Shown one piece after another: positions 1 to 13,240 of a stretch of DNA of 64,000 nt (positions are counted from its first letter, which is position 1; each line of letters starts with the position of its first letter). Origin of the DNA: Paramacrobiotus metropolitanus (Eukaryota > Tardigrada > Eutardigrada > Parachela > Macrobiotidae); the NCBI RefSeq assembly GCF_019649055.1, contig NW_026570227.1:372001-436000 (forward strand), read 5' to 3'. Both the position numbers and the translations under genes were made by a program. The notes under the pieces were generated by a model, which did no database searches, was not told the DNA's origin, and was given only the letters and a program-made list of their open reading frames with translations.

Positions 1-754
1 TAGTTACGCATCCGTAATGTACGAGCGTTTCACACTCTACACAACTTTTATTCGTTCTTAATTAATCGAAAAAAGTGTGTTTTGAATTGCTGCATTGCGT
101 AAAGTCATAGGCAAATTCAACTCGAACTCAAGGCGGTGGTGACACCGAGAACCCAGCAACCCCAAACCATAAGATATCGAAATAACTGGCTGCAAAAACT
201 GCTGGAAATTTAGTAGAATTTAGAAGTAATAAAATGGTTGATTTTTTGTGATGTAAGGAGTCTGATGAATTTTCGCGATACGTCAGCGAACCGTTTCTCT
301 TTGGGGAAACTGCAGAAAATTCCATTGAAAATATTTAAATTAACAAGCATTTCTTGCTCCAAAAGCTTATAGCTTCTGGCCCTTAGCGTCTGCCAAGGGG
401 CAGAAGCAATGCTATACCAGGTATGAGACAAAAACGCCAATTTTATTGCGGAAACTGCTAGATATTTGGTACCTGTGTAGAAGCGCCAAAAGAAACCGTG
501 ACCAAGGCGTGTCAGACCGTCCAGCTGGCAATCAAGACCATACAGACACCGGCACAATCGCACGGTAGGGCTCTTTTTCCATTTATTTTACATGGAAACG
601 GAAGTCCCTTATGGAAATCTTACGCTGAACATGTTACGGGATGTACGAGTATAGGAGCTGCCCAGCCGACGGCCAACGCGCCGTCTCCACCCGACTCGGT
701 CAGCAAAGCGCCCAGAAACCCCGGCCGAAGCAGGTCGCCACTCGCCGATCCTGC
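1..754. other. Upstream of unit A, no clear gene
   Basis: Open frames exist on both strands, but none shows a recognisable domain. A BTB exon of unit A would be expected here or further left, and I could not identify it. Confidence 0.4.
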
Positions 755-3232
755 TATGGCTTACGCGCATTTGTCCTTAGTGGAAGTGCTGGCGTTGATC
801 CGGCAAGATTTCCTGCCGGTCACCTCGGAAATGGAGGTGTATCAGGTTAGCGCTTGCGAGAAAAAAAGACCACTGCAGTACAACTTTACACTACTTCATC
901 GTACAATTATCTTAGGTTTAAACAGTCCTATAATGTATCTTGATCGCACCATCTTAATTTTAAACATTGAAAAAATCCTATCTTGTTAGTGTCATTGATC
1001 TGAAAACATGCATTACATGTACCCTAAACAGCCGTTGGTTTGTCGATTTTATTGTGCAGTTTTTCAACCGCGGACTGGCTGTCCGATTTCAGTGTTTTGT
1101 TTTGACTCCATTACAGAGAGTAATGAACTGGTGCCACGTTCACTACCCAGCGCGCTGGACGGCGGAGAACTTCCACGCTGTAGCACCGGAGATCCGCTGG
1201 GATCTGCTGCCTGATGTTCTGCCTGTGGCCATCCTCACCGCCGCCGGACCACTGCGCGACGTCCTCCTGGAGCTCCAGGCGCACCTCTTCCCGCCGGGCC
1301 TCGCCTGTCTGACCGCCGCGCCACGGGAACGCCACTTTACCGAGGTGGCCTGCCTGTTCTTCACCGACCGTCATACCGCTAGCCTGCGTCTGTACGACGC
1401 CCGTCATAACAAACTGTACCCCGTCAAACTGCCGATGGAGCTGCAGACGTGGAACAGGTGGAAGGAGATGGGCCCGGTGGTCAACAACCGGGTGTGGTTC
1501 CGCATCGAGCACGGCACGCAGCTCCGAACGTATGCCTGGAGTACTGGCGGTGATGGTGGCGAAAATGCGACAATGGAGTTTATCGGTGAGGAGCCGCTGG
1601 CGGGTGCGGTCTCGCCGCTGGTCAGTCTCGACGGTCTGGTGTACGGCTGGACCACCAGCGCCATGAATAACACGAGCTACTCGCTGAATCCCGAATCCCC
1701 GCTCTTCCGCCATAGTATCCGCAATCCCAGACGCATTAGGTGGGTGACGTGATACTACGGCGTTCTAACAAAAAAATGTATAATAATCCGTCTGGCTCCG
1801 CCATACACTGCAGTTATTATTATTATTATTATTACATCAAGAGCAGACAACCCGCTAAACGGGACTTCAACGTCTGGTCGGCACAAGGCTAAACACAGAA
1901 GAAAACAATTTCTAAGAGAGATCAACAGTTCGGAGAGCAAATTTGAAAAAACCCACACCATCAACACTGAGTAACTGCATGTTAACTTTTTGTATTTCGC
2001 TCAAAGATGTTCTTTAGTCGCATGGCCAACGTGCCTTCTCCGATCTTCTTCTTCGCATTGGCAGCAATTCTCGTCGGGTTCCGCAGGTTGTACCGCATTC
2101 CCAGGTCCGTGAAGTCGATCATCTACTAATACGGAATAAGCTACTGCAGAATAAGCCTCCGCGATCCGATTAGTAGTTGCTTATCGTGACTCGCAATAGT
2201 AAATGCTTTCGTTTTCATACAACCTAATCACACCCGGTTACACAGAAACGATTGAGAAATTTCCGTAATTTTCTCGATTGGAAAAATCCCGCATAGGTTA
2301 TCGATTATTCTGGTATAATTGTGGATACCAGTTACTACAACATAACGGCTGATTGTGCTTCAAACTTAATGAGCGATGGTGCTATGAAACTATTTATTTC
2401 GATTTGTTAAAAAATTTTAACACCCGGTGCCCAATATATCAAAACGTATAAGTACTTGAAATAATCGAATTATGCGAGTAAATCTAAATAAGAGGGGATG
2501 TCAGTAGCGCACCTAGATAATCCCCTGTATTGCTGACGTCACCCGCCTGGAGTGTGACGTCACGGCAGTGCATATTGCTAAATCTGACGCGGTACATACG
2601 CACCATGTATAGCAGATTATCTGGTGCGCTACTGACATTTCCTCGTATGTCATACCTATGTACGGCTAATGCACTGCACTTGTGGAACAGTCATCCGCTT
2701 TTTTAACAGAAAAGACGCGGCATTCGACGTGTGGAACCGGTATTTCTATCTGTGCGGTGGGTATCCCGTGAAGGGCCGCAACCGCGACATCCTGGCCACC
2801 GTCGAAGCGTACGACGCCGCCACTGACCAGTGGCGACATCTACCGGTGATGTCGCAGTCACGCTGCAGCTTCGCCGCCAAAGTCCTCAACGGCTACCTGT
2901 ACGTGACGGGCGGCGTGGGAGACCTCCCGGCAGCAGGAGCGAGGGTTCTCGGCAGCTGCGAGCGGCTGCAGTTGGGCGTGGCCGGCGCCCAGTGGCAGTC
3001 GGTGGCTGGCCTAGGATTTCCGCGCTACGGACACTGTATGTTCGTCTTGCATGGCAAGCTGTATGTCTGCGGAGGGTGCAACCGCGACGGGATGCCGCTG
3101 ACCGCGATGGAGGAGTACGATGCGGCGGTGAATCTATGGAGTGCTATGCTACCGGCCGAGCGACCCGGGGTGCGGTATGCCCCGGTGTCGGCTTGCGTGA
3201 CGCTCACTGTTTCCTTTAAAATGTTGCGTTAA
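755..3232 (+). CDS. BACK-Kelch protein, unit A (5' exon incomplete)
   Basis: Likely a BTB-BACK-Kelch type protein, a family that usually serves as substrate adaptor of cullin-3 ubiquitin ligases. Three exons are visible. The first ends at 845 (CAG|GTTAGC) and encodes the first half of a BACK domain (LIRQDFLPVTSEMEVYQ). The second, 1117-1739, starts after ttacag and continues BACK (RVMNWCHVHYPARW), then a Kelch-like sheet region; its donor is AG|GTGGGT. The third, 2710-3232, follows aacag and holds three Kelch blades with GG motifs (CGGYPV, VTGGVG, VCGGCN). Phases agree across both junctions. I could not find the BTB domain; the 5' limit given is approximate. The 970-bp second intron contains a small inverted-repeat element. 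Only three or four blades are present where five or six are usual, so the propeller may be short or completed by the exon 2 part. Confidence 0.72.
2492..2644. mobile_element. Short inverted-repeat element (MITE) in unit A intron
   Basis: About 30-bp terminal inverted repeats: GAGGGGATGTCAGTAGCGC on the left and its near-complement ending at 2644 on the right. A second copy at 62888-63428 sits at the same place in unit C, so it was present before the cassette duplicated. No target duplication could be defined. Confidence 0.7.
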
Positions 3233-3956
3233 TGAAGGACATTTTACGCTTTTTATTGTTTCTGTTATTTTTGATTAGTGCATTGCTCTGTTTTATTTTA
3301 TGAAATTCGTTGTGCACCTGTTTTTGCAGTACATTGTCTAGATAGTTTCGCGCAGTTGGACAGTGGGAATATTTGAGTGTGTATGTCCCAAAATGATGCA
3401 CTGTACTAATTCACTTTAAAACTTACACAACCAATGTTATTTTCAATGAAAACTTATGGGACCAATACGGAAGGAATGCATCGAGGAATTGTGTTTGATA
3501 AATTTACTGTGCATGGAGAAAACAAAGATTTGCGAAGAGTTGGGTTGTCGTTCTGTTGGTGATTACCTGTCTTTACTTAAACGGTTAAACCTAAACGTAC
3601 GAGTCGCCTTAATAGAGCGTAGCGACGAGTATATTGATTGACCTTTAGAGGACGTTTTCCGTGCAGGATGCATGTGATATTCCTTAGGACTATTCAGCAT
3701 TCACCCGGGCATCGCTGTGGCACAATAAAGATTTGTGCCAAGACGTGGCAGTAATTTTGGTTGTTTGATTTTGTTAATGTTGTTGTTCAAATATTCTTTT
3801 GGCTATGCCATGAATGTGCAACTGTACATCTATCTATACGGACATAATGAGCAAACCTTTTCGATTTTTTCCTTAACAGATTTCAAATGATGAACCACAC
3901 AAATCTAACAGGTTTACGCTGGTAAATCACGGAAATTAGCAGGATGATTTAGGATC
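3233..3956. other. 3' flank of Kelch gene shared between cassettes
   Basis: Non-coding in appearance. The stretch containing tgtcccaaaatgatg and the following few hundred bases recurs at about 32020-32400 (unit D) and 38840-39250 (unit B), which marks it as part of the duplicated cassette. The 61-codon frame at 3456-3641 is not kept open in the other copies. Confidence 0.6.
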
Positions 3957-4993
3957 TTAGCAGCGCCAAACTGCCGTTTCTGCGGATGCGGTCCTCTTTC
4001 GCAGTTCAACTACAAAACACCCGACGAACTCACACATCGCACACCACAGTTCATCAGACAACACTGCACTGGTCGGGCGGTACATCGCTTTCGCATTCCC
4101 GTAGTCCCGGTACGCACGGGATGACAGAGCGTGCAGACAAATGTTGTTCTGCTTGCTGACGTCCAAATTAACCAGTTCGGCGCTGGTCCACTGGACACCT
4201 CGGTAATGTGAAGAGGGACTCGGATCGCAACTCTGATACTGGTGTAGAATCTACACAGATGGTTCCAGAAATAATTGTAAATTTGTGACACGCACAGCAC
4301 AGACCGTTCAAGGTCAGTGCGGTACTTGCGATACCTGAGTAAGACCGTCGTAGAAGTTCCTTGAAGTGGCTCTAATCTATTCCGATACCAGCTTTAAAAT
4401 TACCGGATTTTCGTCATTAAGATTATCTTTGAATATGTTCCAGGCCTGAGTGGAATCGATGGAGTCCAAATGGAAGTCTTGCAACGGGAACCAGAATTCC
4501 ACGGTTGGACAGATATCATGCTTGTCTTTCAACCGTAGAATCGAGCATCAACAGTAGAATCGAGCATTTGCGGATAGTTATGCCATCGTTTCCCGTTATC
4601 CCATTAGATGTACTCCGATGTTATGGCCCGTTTGGCCCGGCTGATGTGCTTGCAGATGCAGCTGTACACCGCGTAATCATGGCACCAGAACTGGTCAGCG
4701 CGCTGTAGCTCAGCACTCCGCTCTCCCAAACTGCAACGTATATCGATGCACACTCGCGGGCAACTGATGATATCTGCCCACAAGGTACAGACACGGCGAC
4801 AGCGCGTTCGGTTTATGGTGTCCAGAGACAGGAAAACTTCCTCCAGCAGCACACTCGGCAACGGTAGACCGATTGCCAGGGCGTGGTCCTTCGATGTGGT
4901 CGTGTGCAGCCCGTCGAGCGCCGCATTCTCGGTGATACTACTGATGAGCATCTGTCCCAGCAAAACATATCGACTTTTGTTGAGCAGGTTCAA
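3957..4993 (-). pseudogene. F-box protein, unit A, degraded
   Basis: The 5' part (4993 down to about 4690) encodes an F-box: LPLPSVLLEEVFLSL, then TRCRRVCTLWADII. F-box proteins recruit substrates to SCF ubiquitin ligases through Skp1. Downstream segments at about 4520-4390 (DFHLDSIDSTQAWNIF) and 4200-3957 (LDVSKQNNICLHALSSR) match the same segments in units B and D, so they belong to one gene. In-frame stops follow both the F-box part and the middle part, and a stretch corresponding to 45290-45560 of unit B is missing. I therefore call it a pseudogene, although short introns could rescue part of it. It is convergent with the Kelch gene of the same cassette. Confidence 0.6.
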
Positions 4994-5130
4994 GTTTATC
5001 CCGTATTTCCATCAAAAAGTTACAGATAGCGCGAAAGCTGCGCTAAGAACGAGTGTCATTACACCATGTCCACCACAATGACAAGTTCACCTGAAACAGC
5101 AACAGCTTGTACGGCTTGCCGGCTTCTTAA

Positions 5131-5209
5131 AGTTCTAGTGTGAGCAAAAGCACGACCGAGGAGAAGTTTGAAATTTCTCCTGGATCGGGCTTTTGCTCAC
5201 ACTAGAACT
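5131..5209. repeat. Near-perfect hairpin, 21-bp arms
   Basis: AGTTCTAGTGTGAGCAAAAG at 5131 is answered by its exact complement ending at 5209, and pairing continues inward with mismatches. Unit D has only the left half (about 33460-33495), so the unit D cassette is broken inside this hairpin. Confidence 0.75.
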
Positions 5210-8200
5210 GTAATTCTCAAACGTCTCAAATTTCAAATTTGAGAAGGTCACTCTACATCACGATATAAATTTTTTAGCTGATTTGTTTACAAAATTTGTT
5301 TACAACCTTACGTTGTTTTGTGTTTCGACCGTAAACAAAATAAATTTTAACCGAACCGCCCCAGTGACCGGTCAGCAGAACGGTTTGCAGTGCTTACACC
5401 GCTTACCGTTCCCATGTTGCCCAAGCGGTTAACGAACACGCCGCTCTGCAGCAGCTACCGCACCTCGTCTTTGAACTGGTGGAGTGTAAGCACAGATACC
5501 TCAAACCCCAGGTCATCTGGGTGAAAAAGTGACCACGCATAAGCTGATTGCGCTGACGCTCCTCAGGCTGTGGAAGCAGCCGAATCTGTGCGACGGGCAG
5601 TAATTCCTGGACCTAATACCCCGCCAGCACCGCCTCAACCACTGCGTGAGAATGCCCCAGTAGCTCGGGGCATGCGATGACGGTAGCGGGATACCATTTT
5701 CAGGGATGATTGGGATGCTCGCGCAGCAGCACCTCCACGGCCGGTGCGGGTTGTTGTGCGCCACCACTTGCGCGGATACTTGATCTCTTCCACTTGACCC
5801 GAGACCTTGCCGTATTCCATCAGCACCGGATGCTTTTTTTTTGTCAGTCACCATCAGTTGCCAGTGTTGAAACTGAAAATACAGCGCGATTAATTGGAAA
5901 ATTGCCGAGAATTCTTTGTAAAACTGAAAACTTTGAAAAAGATTGCGTCATTACATGATGCCCGGGAAAGACCTGGGTGGGAACAAAAAATAATCGCAGA
6001 GAACTGTTGACAGTAAAACATGTTAAAAGGGGTACCAGTACGGCAGTACCTATTTCCTATAATATGATCCTGCTACGCTTTGGTCATGCAGTGCCCGCAA
6101 AAAGCCATTGCACTTTCCTCGTATATGTATAACGTTCTGTGTTGCAAAATTAGAGACATTTTTAGTTGTATTTAGCTTTGTTTGACAAATTCTCAATCCG
6201 GCTGAAACGTGGAGCGACATAATCCTCGTTTCGCAAGAATTGATGCTTGCCTCCAGTTTTCCTTCAGGGGCCAAAACAAGGCTCTTTCTGGAACTTAGAA
6301 TACTTTTCAACCGACCACAGGGCAATATTTCGGGCATCAACTGCAATTGTTAACGAAAGATCTTGGCCGATAGTGCACTTGCAAACAAGCGTTCCCAGTC
6401 GAAGGTACATCAATCGCTCAATCAAGATACGGAATCGGTTATTCAGTTACTCACGTACAGCGCTGATCAGTGTAGTTTTACGTGGTGAAAAACAGCGCGG
6501 CAGTAACTGCATTTAAATAGGGTGTGCTTTTCACATTTTCCCCAATTCCCGCGTAGTTTAAAAGTTTGTTTGTCCATAAAATGGGAAGACATTTTTATGT
6601 CTCAATATAGACTATTCATGGTGATGCAGTAGACATGCTGTTTTCCTAAGCCTCCTGTGTCCACTGACCAAACCACACAGTCTACGCTGTACAACACATG
6701 TTCTCGCCGATTGATCGGTGTGTCTTCGCAAGGGATTCTTCAATGGCACTGCCCTTGCCCTGTTAATCAAGGTTCCGCCGGTGTGTAACCACCGGTTGAT
6801 CACTGATTAGCTGGTTAAGAACAGGCCACACTCATCCCAAACAGCGGCTCACTGTCGTGCCCTCAAAACCGTGTTTTCCCGTCGGTTGTAACACAGTAAG
6901 AATAAGGATAAAGCCTCGACTCTATTCAGGCTTTTGAGCTGGGCCGTCACGTGATCATAGATGAGACGCTTACAGCATTGAGCTTACCGGCCGACCGTTG
7001 CAACGGTTGCCAGTGGCTGCCATAGACTTGTATGTTAAATTCAAACCATCTTATAAGATTCATTCTGCATCCGTTGCCAAAAACGTTATCATCAGAAAGC
7101 ATAGAATTTTTTTATCTTTCTTTTGAGCTATCGCGCAACCGTGTCCGATCGAAACAAGCAGAATTATTTTATTTGGTACCGTAACTGTTTTAACATACAG
7201 TGGACGTCAAAATTGTCTTACATCTTTTTTAATTACAAAACGCGCGCAACCAGGCACTTTTCTGTACTCAAACTACCCAATTTGGGACTGGCCATCGTCC
7301 TGCTCACATTTACACTTGCACCTTTCGCATTTCCCAACAAAAAATATCGACCGATACCTCAAACGAATGAGGAAGAAATTTCAAGCATTTTGATACCAAA
7401 GAAGTTTCTTTTATGAGACGTAAAAGAAAATCGACGCATCTAAAGTTTCTCATAGACTTAGCATACGATCTGAATCCACGGCTTGGTTTCAGTTTTCACA
7501 CGGAAATCGTATACATACTGTGTCTACGACAAGTCAAAATGGCTTGATTTTCTCTCAGACCTCATACAGAATTACCTATTTAGTATCGAATTCTTTTCTC
7601 TTTCTTTTGAGATACTGCTTGATGGTTTTCGTTGGAAAATGCGCAAGGTGCAAGCGTTTAAATTCATGCGCGTTTCCTGTTTACTGGTCATTCGGTCCCG
7701 GACCGAATGTAAGACAATTTTGGCGTCCATTGGAATAGTGTACACTGTACAATACATAACGGCGTCTCATCTACCGCCACGCGACTTTTTTAGCTCTCAG
7801 GCCTGTATAGAGTCGGTCCTGATAAAGCGTATAAGAGCCAATAGATTTTGAAATGTTTTGGGTTTTGTCTGGTTTCGGTTTTACATTAATTTCTTTATGG
7901 GAACAAAATGCACTTAATGCAGAGGTTACAAGGTGGTCGGTGAATGCTTCCGCTTTTCTTTTCAAACATCAAACCGATCCTCACTCAAGTCTTGACCGCT
8001 TCTTCCATGGGCCAAAAATGCAATGTTCATGCACATTGACCGCAATTTAATTTTAACGACAGATCTTAACCGATAGGGCGCCCGGAAACAAACAAGTACC
8101 GTAGTATGCACAGTTAACGCACCATCGCGTCCGTCGATCTGTTATCTTATGCTTATGATCAGTAATGTAAGTTGTGAAGTAAAACAGCGTTTGTTGTATT

Positions 8201-11200
8201 TATAGACAGCGCGCCTCTTAGACTCACATGCAGTTTGACTAACGCCTCTTAGACTCGCATGCAGTTTCACTAACGACCTCCTTCAAGAACGACCTCCTTC
8301 AAGATGCGCTCGCTCCACAGTCTGTGCTGCAGAGTTTCTCATGAAGTGGTTGATGTTGCTCACGGAATGTTTTCTCCAGTCACGCTTTAACGGCACTAAC
8401 CTTATTTTGCACATGTTTGGTTTGCCGGTGTGCACACATCCGGCTGATCATTAATGTGCTTGATAAGGACAGGCTGTGCATTCCAGGTGGCCGGGAAGGC
8501 TGGTTGCTGGGGCTTCTGCAACCGTGTTTTGTTATCGGTTCTAATACAGCGAAGTCCTAACTCAAATCTGTATGAAACAAATTATTCCATAGTTTTCTGG
8601 TGGCGTTCTTTGCTTCGGTCTTATGGTCAGTGGTTGTAAAATCTCTAAGAACTACCATATTCGCAAACAAACAAGAACGGTTGCTTTGCTGTCCTCTTCC
8701 CCGGCTGTTCTACTATCATTCAAAACAGGGCTGACATAGTTCAAATGGCTAGCTCAAAGTGGTGAACCTCTCTCGTATATTTTTGGTTAACTGCTGAAAT
8801 TGCGGTGCAGTTTTGGGGGAAGTCTGCCGGTAGATAATATTACTTTGTTATGATAGTAGAATATAACAGTTAAACGAGGAATCAGCGATCAGCTCACTCC
8901 TGGGCGAAAGGAAACGAAAACTCAACGTGATTACAGTGCACCGTTATTTTCCTCCCACAATGTCCTACACAACATCAACGGCCACCGCAGCATAATGCTG
9001 CGATGCAGAAAGGAAAAGCAGACAGCGTAGACGACTAAATCTACCGTAGACTACAGCATAGTGTAGAATTTATTGTTAAATTCTGTTTTGGCCACGCCCA
9101 TTGACCATGGCAGATGAAACTAATTTTTTCCGTTTATTCTAATATTCTGTTTCTTTGCAAAAGATCAGAATAAATTTTTTGAATTTACATCCGGTGACAG
9201 GGCCCTGGTGAGCTTTCGCAACCGGCTACTTATCAAACAATCTATGCAGTAGAATGATGTGCGCCGGCACCACTCACTTTTTAAATTAATTTTTAAAAAT
9301 CGAAGCACCGTGCCCAAGCATCTCAACGAAAACGATTTGGCTACTGCCGTCGAATAGTTAACGTTAGTTGTTATTATTACTTTCCGGCTGGCTTAGGAAT
9401 CTACTGTCAAAAATTTGTTAGGCCATCCCCCAGAACGTGCGGTCAAAAAATTAATTTGGTTCTGCCTATAAACAGTGTGAGTACACATATACATAAATTA
9501 TAAAATATAATTTTCGTCCGACCTCCATACGTGACGGTGCAAACCATTTTTTGACTATCCGCATTGCGCAATAAGCGTTATCGATTCGCATAGGATAAAG
9601 TGTCAAAAATTCATAACAATTATTTGTTTTATCAGACGTATTGGTCATCGAGACGTAAGGCCCCGACTAACGCGCCGCCGGGATGCCGCTCCAGTAACCC
9701 GACCTGTGAGCGGTGTAGAGTGAAGAAGAAGCTAGCAAACGAAAATAAAGGGAATACGGTATGAAAAAGTTGCCAGCGGTGTTACTTTGGGGTGTGGGAA
9801 TGCACAGGATTGTTATCCCGGCAAATATTTCTTTTGGTTTCGCACCATTAAGAATTCCCTAAGATTGAATATTTATTTTTCAGTTGAAGTGGAGCCTTAC
9901 TGTCATGGCCGCACGCCGCGTGGACAACGGGACGGTTTATTGATACTGTCCGTATTGCCAGCGTAAGGTTGATCAATTCTGGGCGTACGAAGACAGCGTC
10001 CAAGCACTTGCTGGGCCGCTTCGTGGAACCGCTGCAGGATGCCTGCAAGTGCGGGATAAACCAACTCCAAAGGCGGGCAGACTATTTGCTCTGCTGGCTT
10101 CCGCAACGTCGGCCGCGGTTTCGTGTCCTGGTCGACGCCGGCGTCCCCTTAGTGCATCAGATGCCGTCGAAGCGGGGTGAACTGGAGAAATGGGACCATT
10201 ACGATCGGTTGGTCCGCGGCGTCGTGCACTTGCCTTACCTGCAGTCACACTGCTTCCTCTCCGATAAGCAGCCCGCACGAGACTCGACCCTGTTTAAGGC
10301 AAGAATCTGGTCTTCGCCGCCCCCTGCGCTTGGCTGACCGAGCACTTACCCAAGGACTTTGTTCCGGAGAGTCGTGACCGCGCAACAGCAGCGGCCAGTG
10401 CTATGGGACACCATCCGCGGTCGCTTAACGGTTAACGACACACCCCCTCGCATGGACCACCGGCACGAAATCACAAGAACATCCTGCGTCAGCAGTCGCG
10501 CGTCAGCAGTCGCGCTTTAAAGGGCCGTAGAACATGGCCGCCGATGACGCCAAACCCGGAGTATCGAATGGTTGGTAACCTCTTATCAACAGCAGTGGGA
10601 CTGCACAGTACTTAAAGCTGTTAATGATTACCGTAACTGATTAGATGCGGCATACGGTAAACTTGTACGCATCGAGCGCATCCGAGCCAAGGGCTAATGC
10701 GTTTTCTACAGGGTAGCGGATCAGCAGAAAGCAGCTGTGGTCGTGTAAGTGTTGCTGACCCTCAGTCCCTCACTGATTAATAAAAGTGACCCGGTACATT
10801 GCATATCCTCGGAAACTTTATCTTCCTCGCATTTTCATTTAACACCTTCGTTTTTTAATTACTTTTGGAGTTTTGGTTATGTGTATTTACTGTACATGCA
10901 AAATCCGAAGAAGATCGGTTTATAATGAAACTGTTGGTCCATCTGAACGGCTGAACGCTTTTAAACTTTTGGAATTCTGATACTTTCCCACTGGGGGTCT
11001 CTTAGGTTTTCACGGCAATGTGTTAAAATTAGTTGGCAGTACAATTTTAAATTTCATTTTGAAAACGAAGGTATTTGGAAGCGCGAGGAAAAGTAAGTTC
11101 CCGAGGATAAACAATTTACCGGGTCCCTTCCTTCAAACCAGACGTCATTTCGAGTGCATTCTCTTGCAGTGATGCAGAGGACGTTGCGGAATGCCAGATT

Positions 11201-11577
11201 ATGCAGAACGCGCACTCACAACCATTTTCGCCGACTCGAATGGCTCTAAAGGACAACCGCACATGCGCGGTTGTCACTGCAGTAAGTCTGGTATAACAAA
11301 TTGACTCGCGCGGTGTGTTTCGTCACTGGTTTTTTACAATATCAACAACTTAAAAACTGTTCAATCGCTTTTAAAATTTTCAAGTACTCTGGAAAGAGTA
11401 AGTTAAATTTAATATGCTGAAACAAAAGGCCGAAAGAAAATCGGTTTTGGAGGAAAACAATCCAAGCCTGGCCACTTCAAGGTATCTTGTATGTCGCCCG
11501 ACTTAACAAAGATGGGTGAAAACGGCAAATATCCTACCAAAAAGATTGTTTAACGAACAGCATTCAGAGCATTGCAT
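5210..11577. other. Long gene-poor stretch
   Basis: No supportable gene. Two GC-rich, coding-like patches (about 5370-5860 and 9960-10460) give open frames with no domain I recognise. At 8217-8310 a 31-bp unit (CGCCTCTTAGACTC...) and then a 16-bp unit are each duplicated in tandem. A weakly conserved repeat pairs 6770-6910 with 8430-8560 (shared GGTTGATCACTGATTAGCTGG-like core). 10900-10990 resembles one arm of the palindromic element at 30288. A 9-bp hairpin (GACAACCGC) lies near 11253. Confidence 0.5.
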
Positions 11578-12930
11578 TCATAATGATTCATCCATACAAA
11601 TTGACATTGCGTCTAAGAATCCGTAAGAGCTACATGTTTCCGCCAACTCTGACAGCAGCCGAATGTCGTTTGGCAGTAAATCGACAGTAGACCATGGTGC
11701 ACAATGTTTGGTGTCGTAAATCTCGATTGCGAGCGCGTGGTTCTCGGCGAGGCTTCGGCCGCCGCAGACAAATATCTGATCATCAATAACACAAGCAGCA
11801 GGGCAATATCGCGGCTGTCTCAGCGGGTCTATGTCTTCCCACACACGAGTATCAAGGTTCAGACGAATGCAGTCAGATGAAATAAAAAGCGCGATGTCCC
11901 GCGTATAGTAACAAATAACTGCTCTGCAATCCAGTCATCTGGCACAGTCGGGCGACGTCCCCACAAACATCCACCGATAATGTATACGCAGCTGTTAACC
12001 ACCGCCATTCCAAATTTCGATCGCATTCTCGGCAACTTCTTTAAGGCTTCCCATTCGTCGGTGAGCGTATCGTACCGGTACAGGCTGGTCGAGGTAGCGT
12101 AATATATCCACCAGCCACTGCTTCCACATAAGAAGCCATCCTGCAAATGAGAAATAAGATTCAAATTGTCGGCTGTGTTAATTGCTTTCATTAAAAGCGG
12201 ATCAATTTTTCTTAAGTAACAGCGCTGATCACAAAACGCGGTTGAACTTTAATTTTTAAATTTTCTGCCCTCCGTTTTTTCGACAGTTTGCTGACTGACA
12301 TATTGCTGCTTACAACAACCTCCTGACCAAAAAAATTTGCCGTTCAACAATTTTGTTGTCAGACCTTTGTAAAAACTATTTTCTTGACCGACTTCCTTAT
12401 ACGTTTGCTTTATTGGTTTATTTGCTTTCTGAGTGGTTTCTTAAGATTTTAGTGTTAACTAACGTATTTTTTACATTTGTAGGATAATTGTTTTAGATTT
12501 CTACGGTTCGTACAGATAATTTTAGCTTTGTTTCTTCATTTTCTTATTTTTTGCGTGCTACTTTAACGTTTATTATTGCTTCCTTATGATTTTGCGCATT
12601 GATCATCTTTTTCTTGTTCTTTACGTTTTGTTCTCAGAAGGTTGTCAGCAGAATGCTCAGTCACGCATTCTGTCGATCATCGATTTGTCGTTTCGACAAA
12701 TTGTCGGGAAAACTTTTTGTCGGTCAGCAAAAAGTCACCAGCAAGTTGTCGGTCAGAAAATTGCCGGTGTGCTGCTGAACGCACCCCATTTCCACGGGAG
12801 CATTCCATCGCACTTCCATCCTGCCAGTGGCTGTATCGATTTCCATAAAACAGTCATTTTGGTCCCAGAAATAACCCTTACGGTTGGCCGTGATGAAGTT
12901 TCTAGCAGGAAGCATTTCAGGGGACGGTCG
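11578..12930 (-). pseudogene. Kinase-Kelch gene copy 1, Kelch part
   Basis: Downstream half of a gene whose upstream half lies at 17234-17660; a retrotransposon separates them. Kelch blades read on the minus strand include YFWDQNDCFMEIDTATGRM (about 12880), YYATSTSLYRYDTLTDEW with VVNSCVYIIGGC (12140-11960, after an acceptor tttgcag), and VWEDIDPLRQPRYCPAACV with IFVCGG (11844-11750). The frame changes once near 11880, between the last two blades, and the copy is split by the insertion, so it is probably inactive. The second copy, at 56940-58950, aligns blade by blade. The reading frame ends at 11578. Confidence 0.65.
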
Positions 12931-13223
12931 TGGTAGAAACTACCAAGCCTAACCTATTTTTATCCTATACTGCATGTACTCGTACATCTGTAACATCCGA
13001 TGTGCTATCGTTGTGTTGTATATTCCGGTAATGGTTAAAAGCCGGGTGCAGCCGGAATTAAGCATTCATTAGTTGCACCAAGCCGCAGAACATCGGCGGC
13101 TCTCGCTCTCCCATCTTATTAAAGTCCATTTCATTTCATACTATGTATTCGTATCTCTTTACTCGTATATTGCATATACTCATAGTGTTACGTAAAGTAA
13201 TGTTAGCAGCACGGGTGCTAACA
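12931..13223 (+). repeat. 5' LTR
   Basis: Begins TGGTAGAAACTACCAAGCC and ends ACGGGTGCTAACA (TG...CA). Matches 16940-17233 almost base for base; one visible difference is the length of a T run. Confidence 0.93.
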
Positions 13224-13225
13224 TT

Positions 13226-13240
13226 TGGTGCCGAAACCGT
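13226..13240 (+). promoter_or_regulatory. Primer-binding site
   Basis: TGGTGCCGAAACCGT lies two bases after the 5' LTR. It starts with TGG, the complement of a tRNA CCA end, as expected for priming minus-strand synthesis. I did not assign the tRNA. Confidence 0.75.

Noticed and set aside
3456-3641. 61-codon frame that looked like a small conserved gene because the sequence recurs
   Set aside because: The paralogous stretches in units B and D have stops and indels, so only the DNA is shared through cassette duplication.
7123-7416. 97-codon frame with a hydrophobic segment
   Set aside because: AT-rich, no conserved motif, no splice or family support.
9969-10337. GC-rich 122-codon frame with competing frames on the other strand
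   Set aside because: No domain, start context or splice support; GC-rich sequence opens several frames at once. Left as an unassigned patch.
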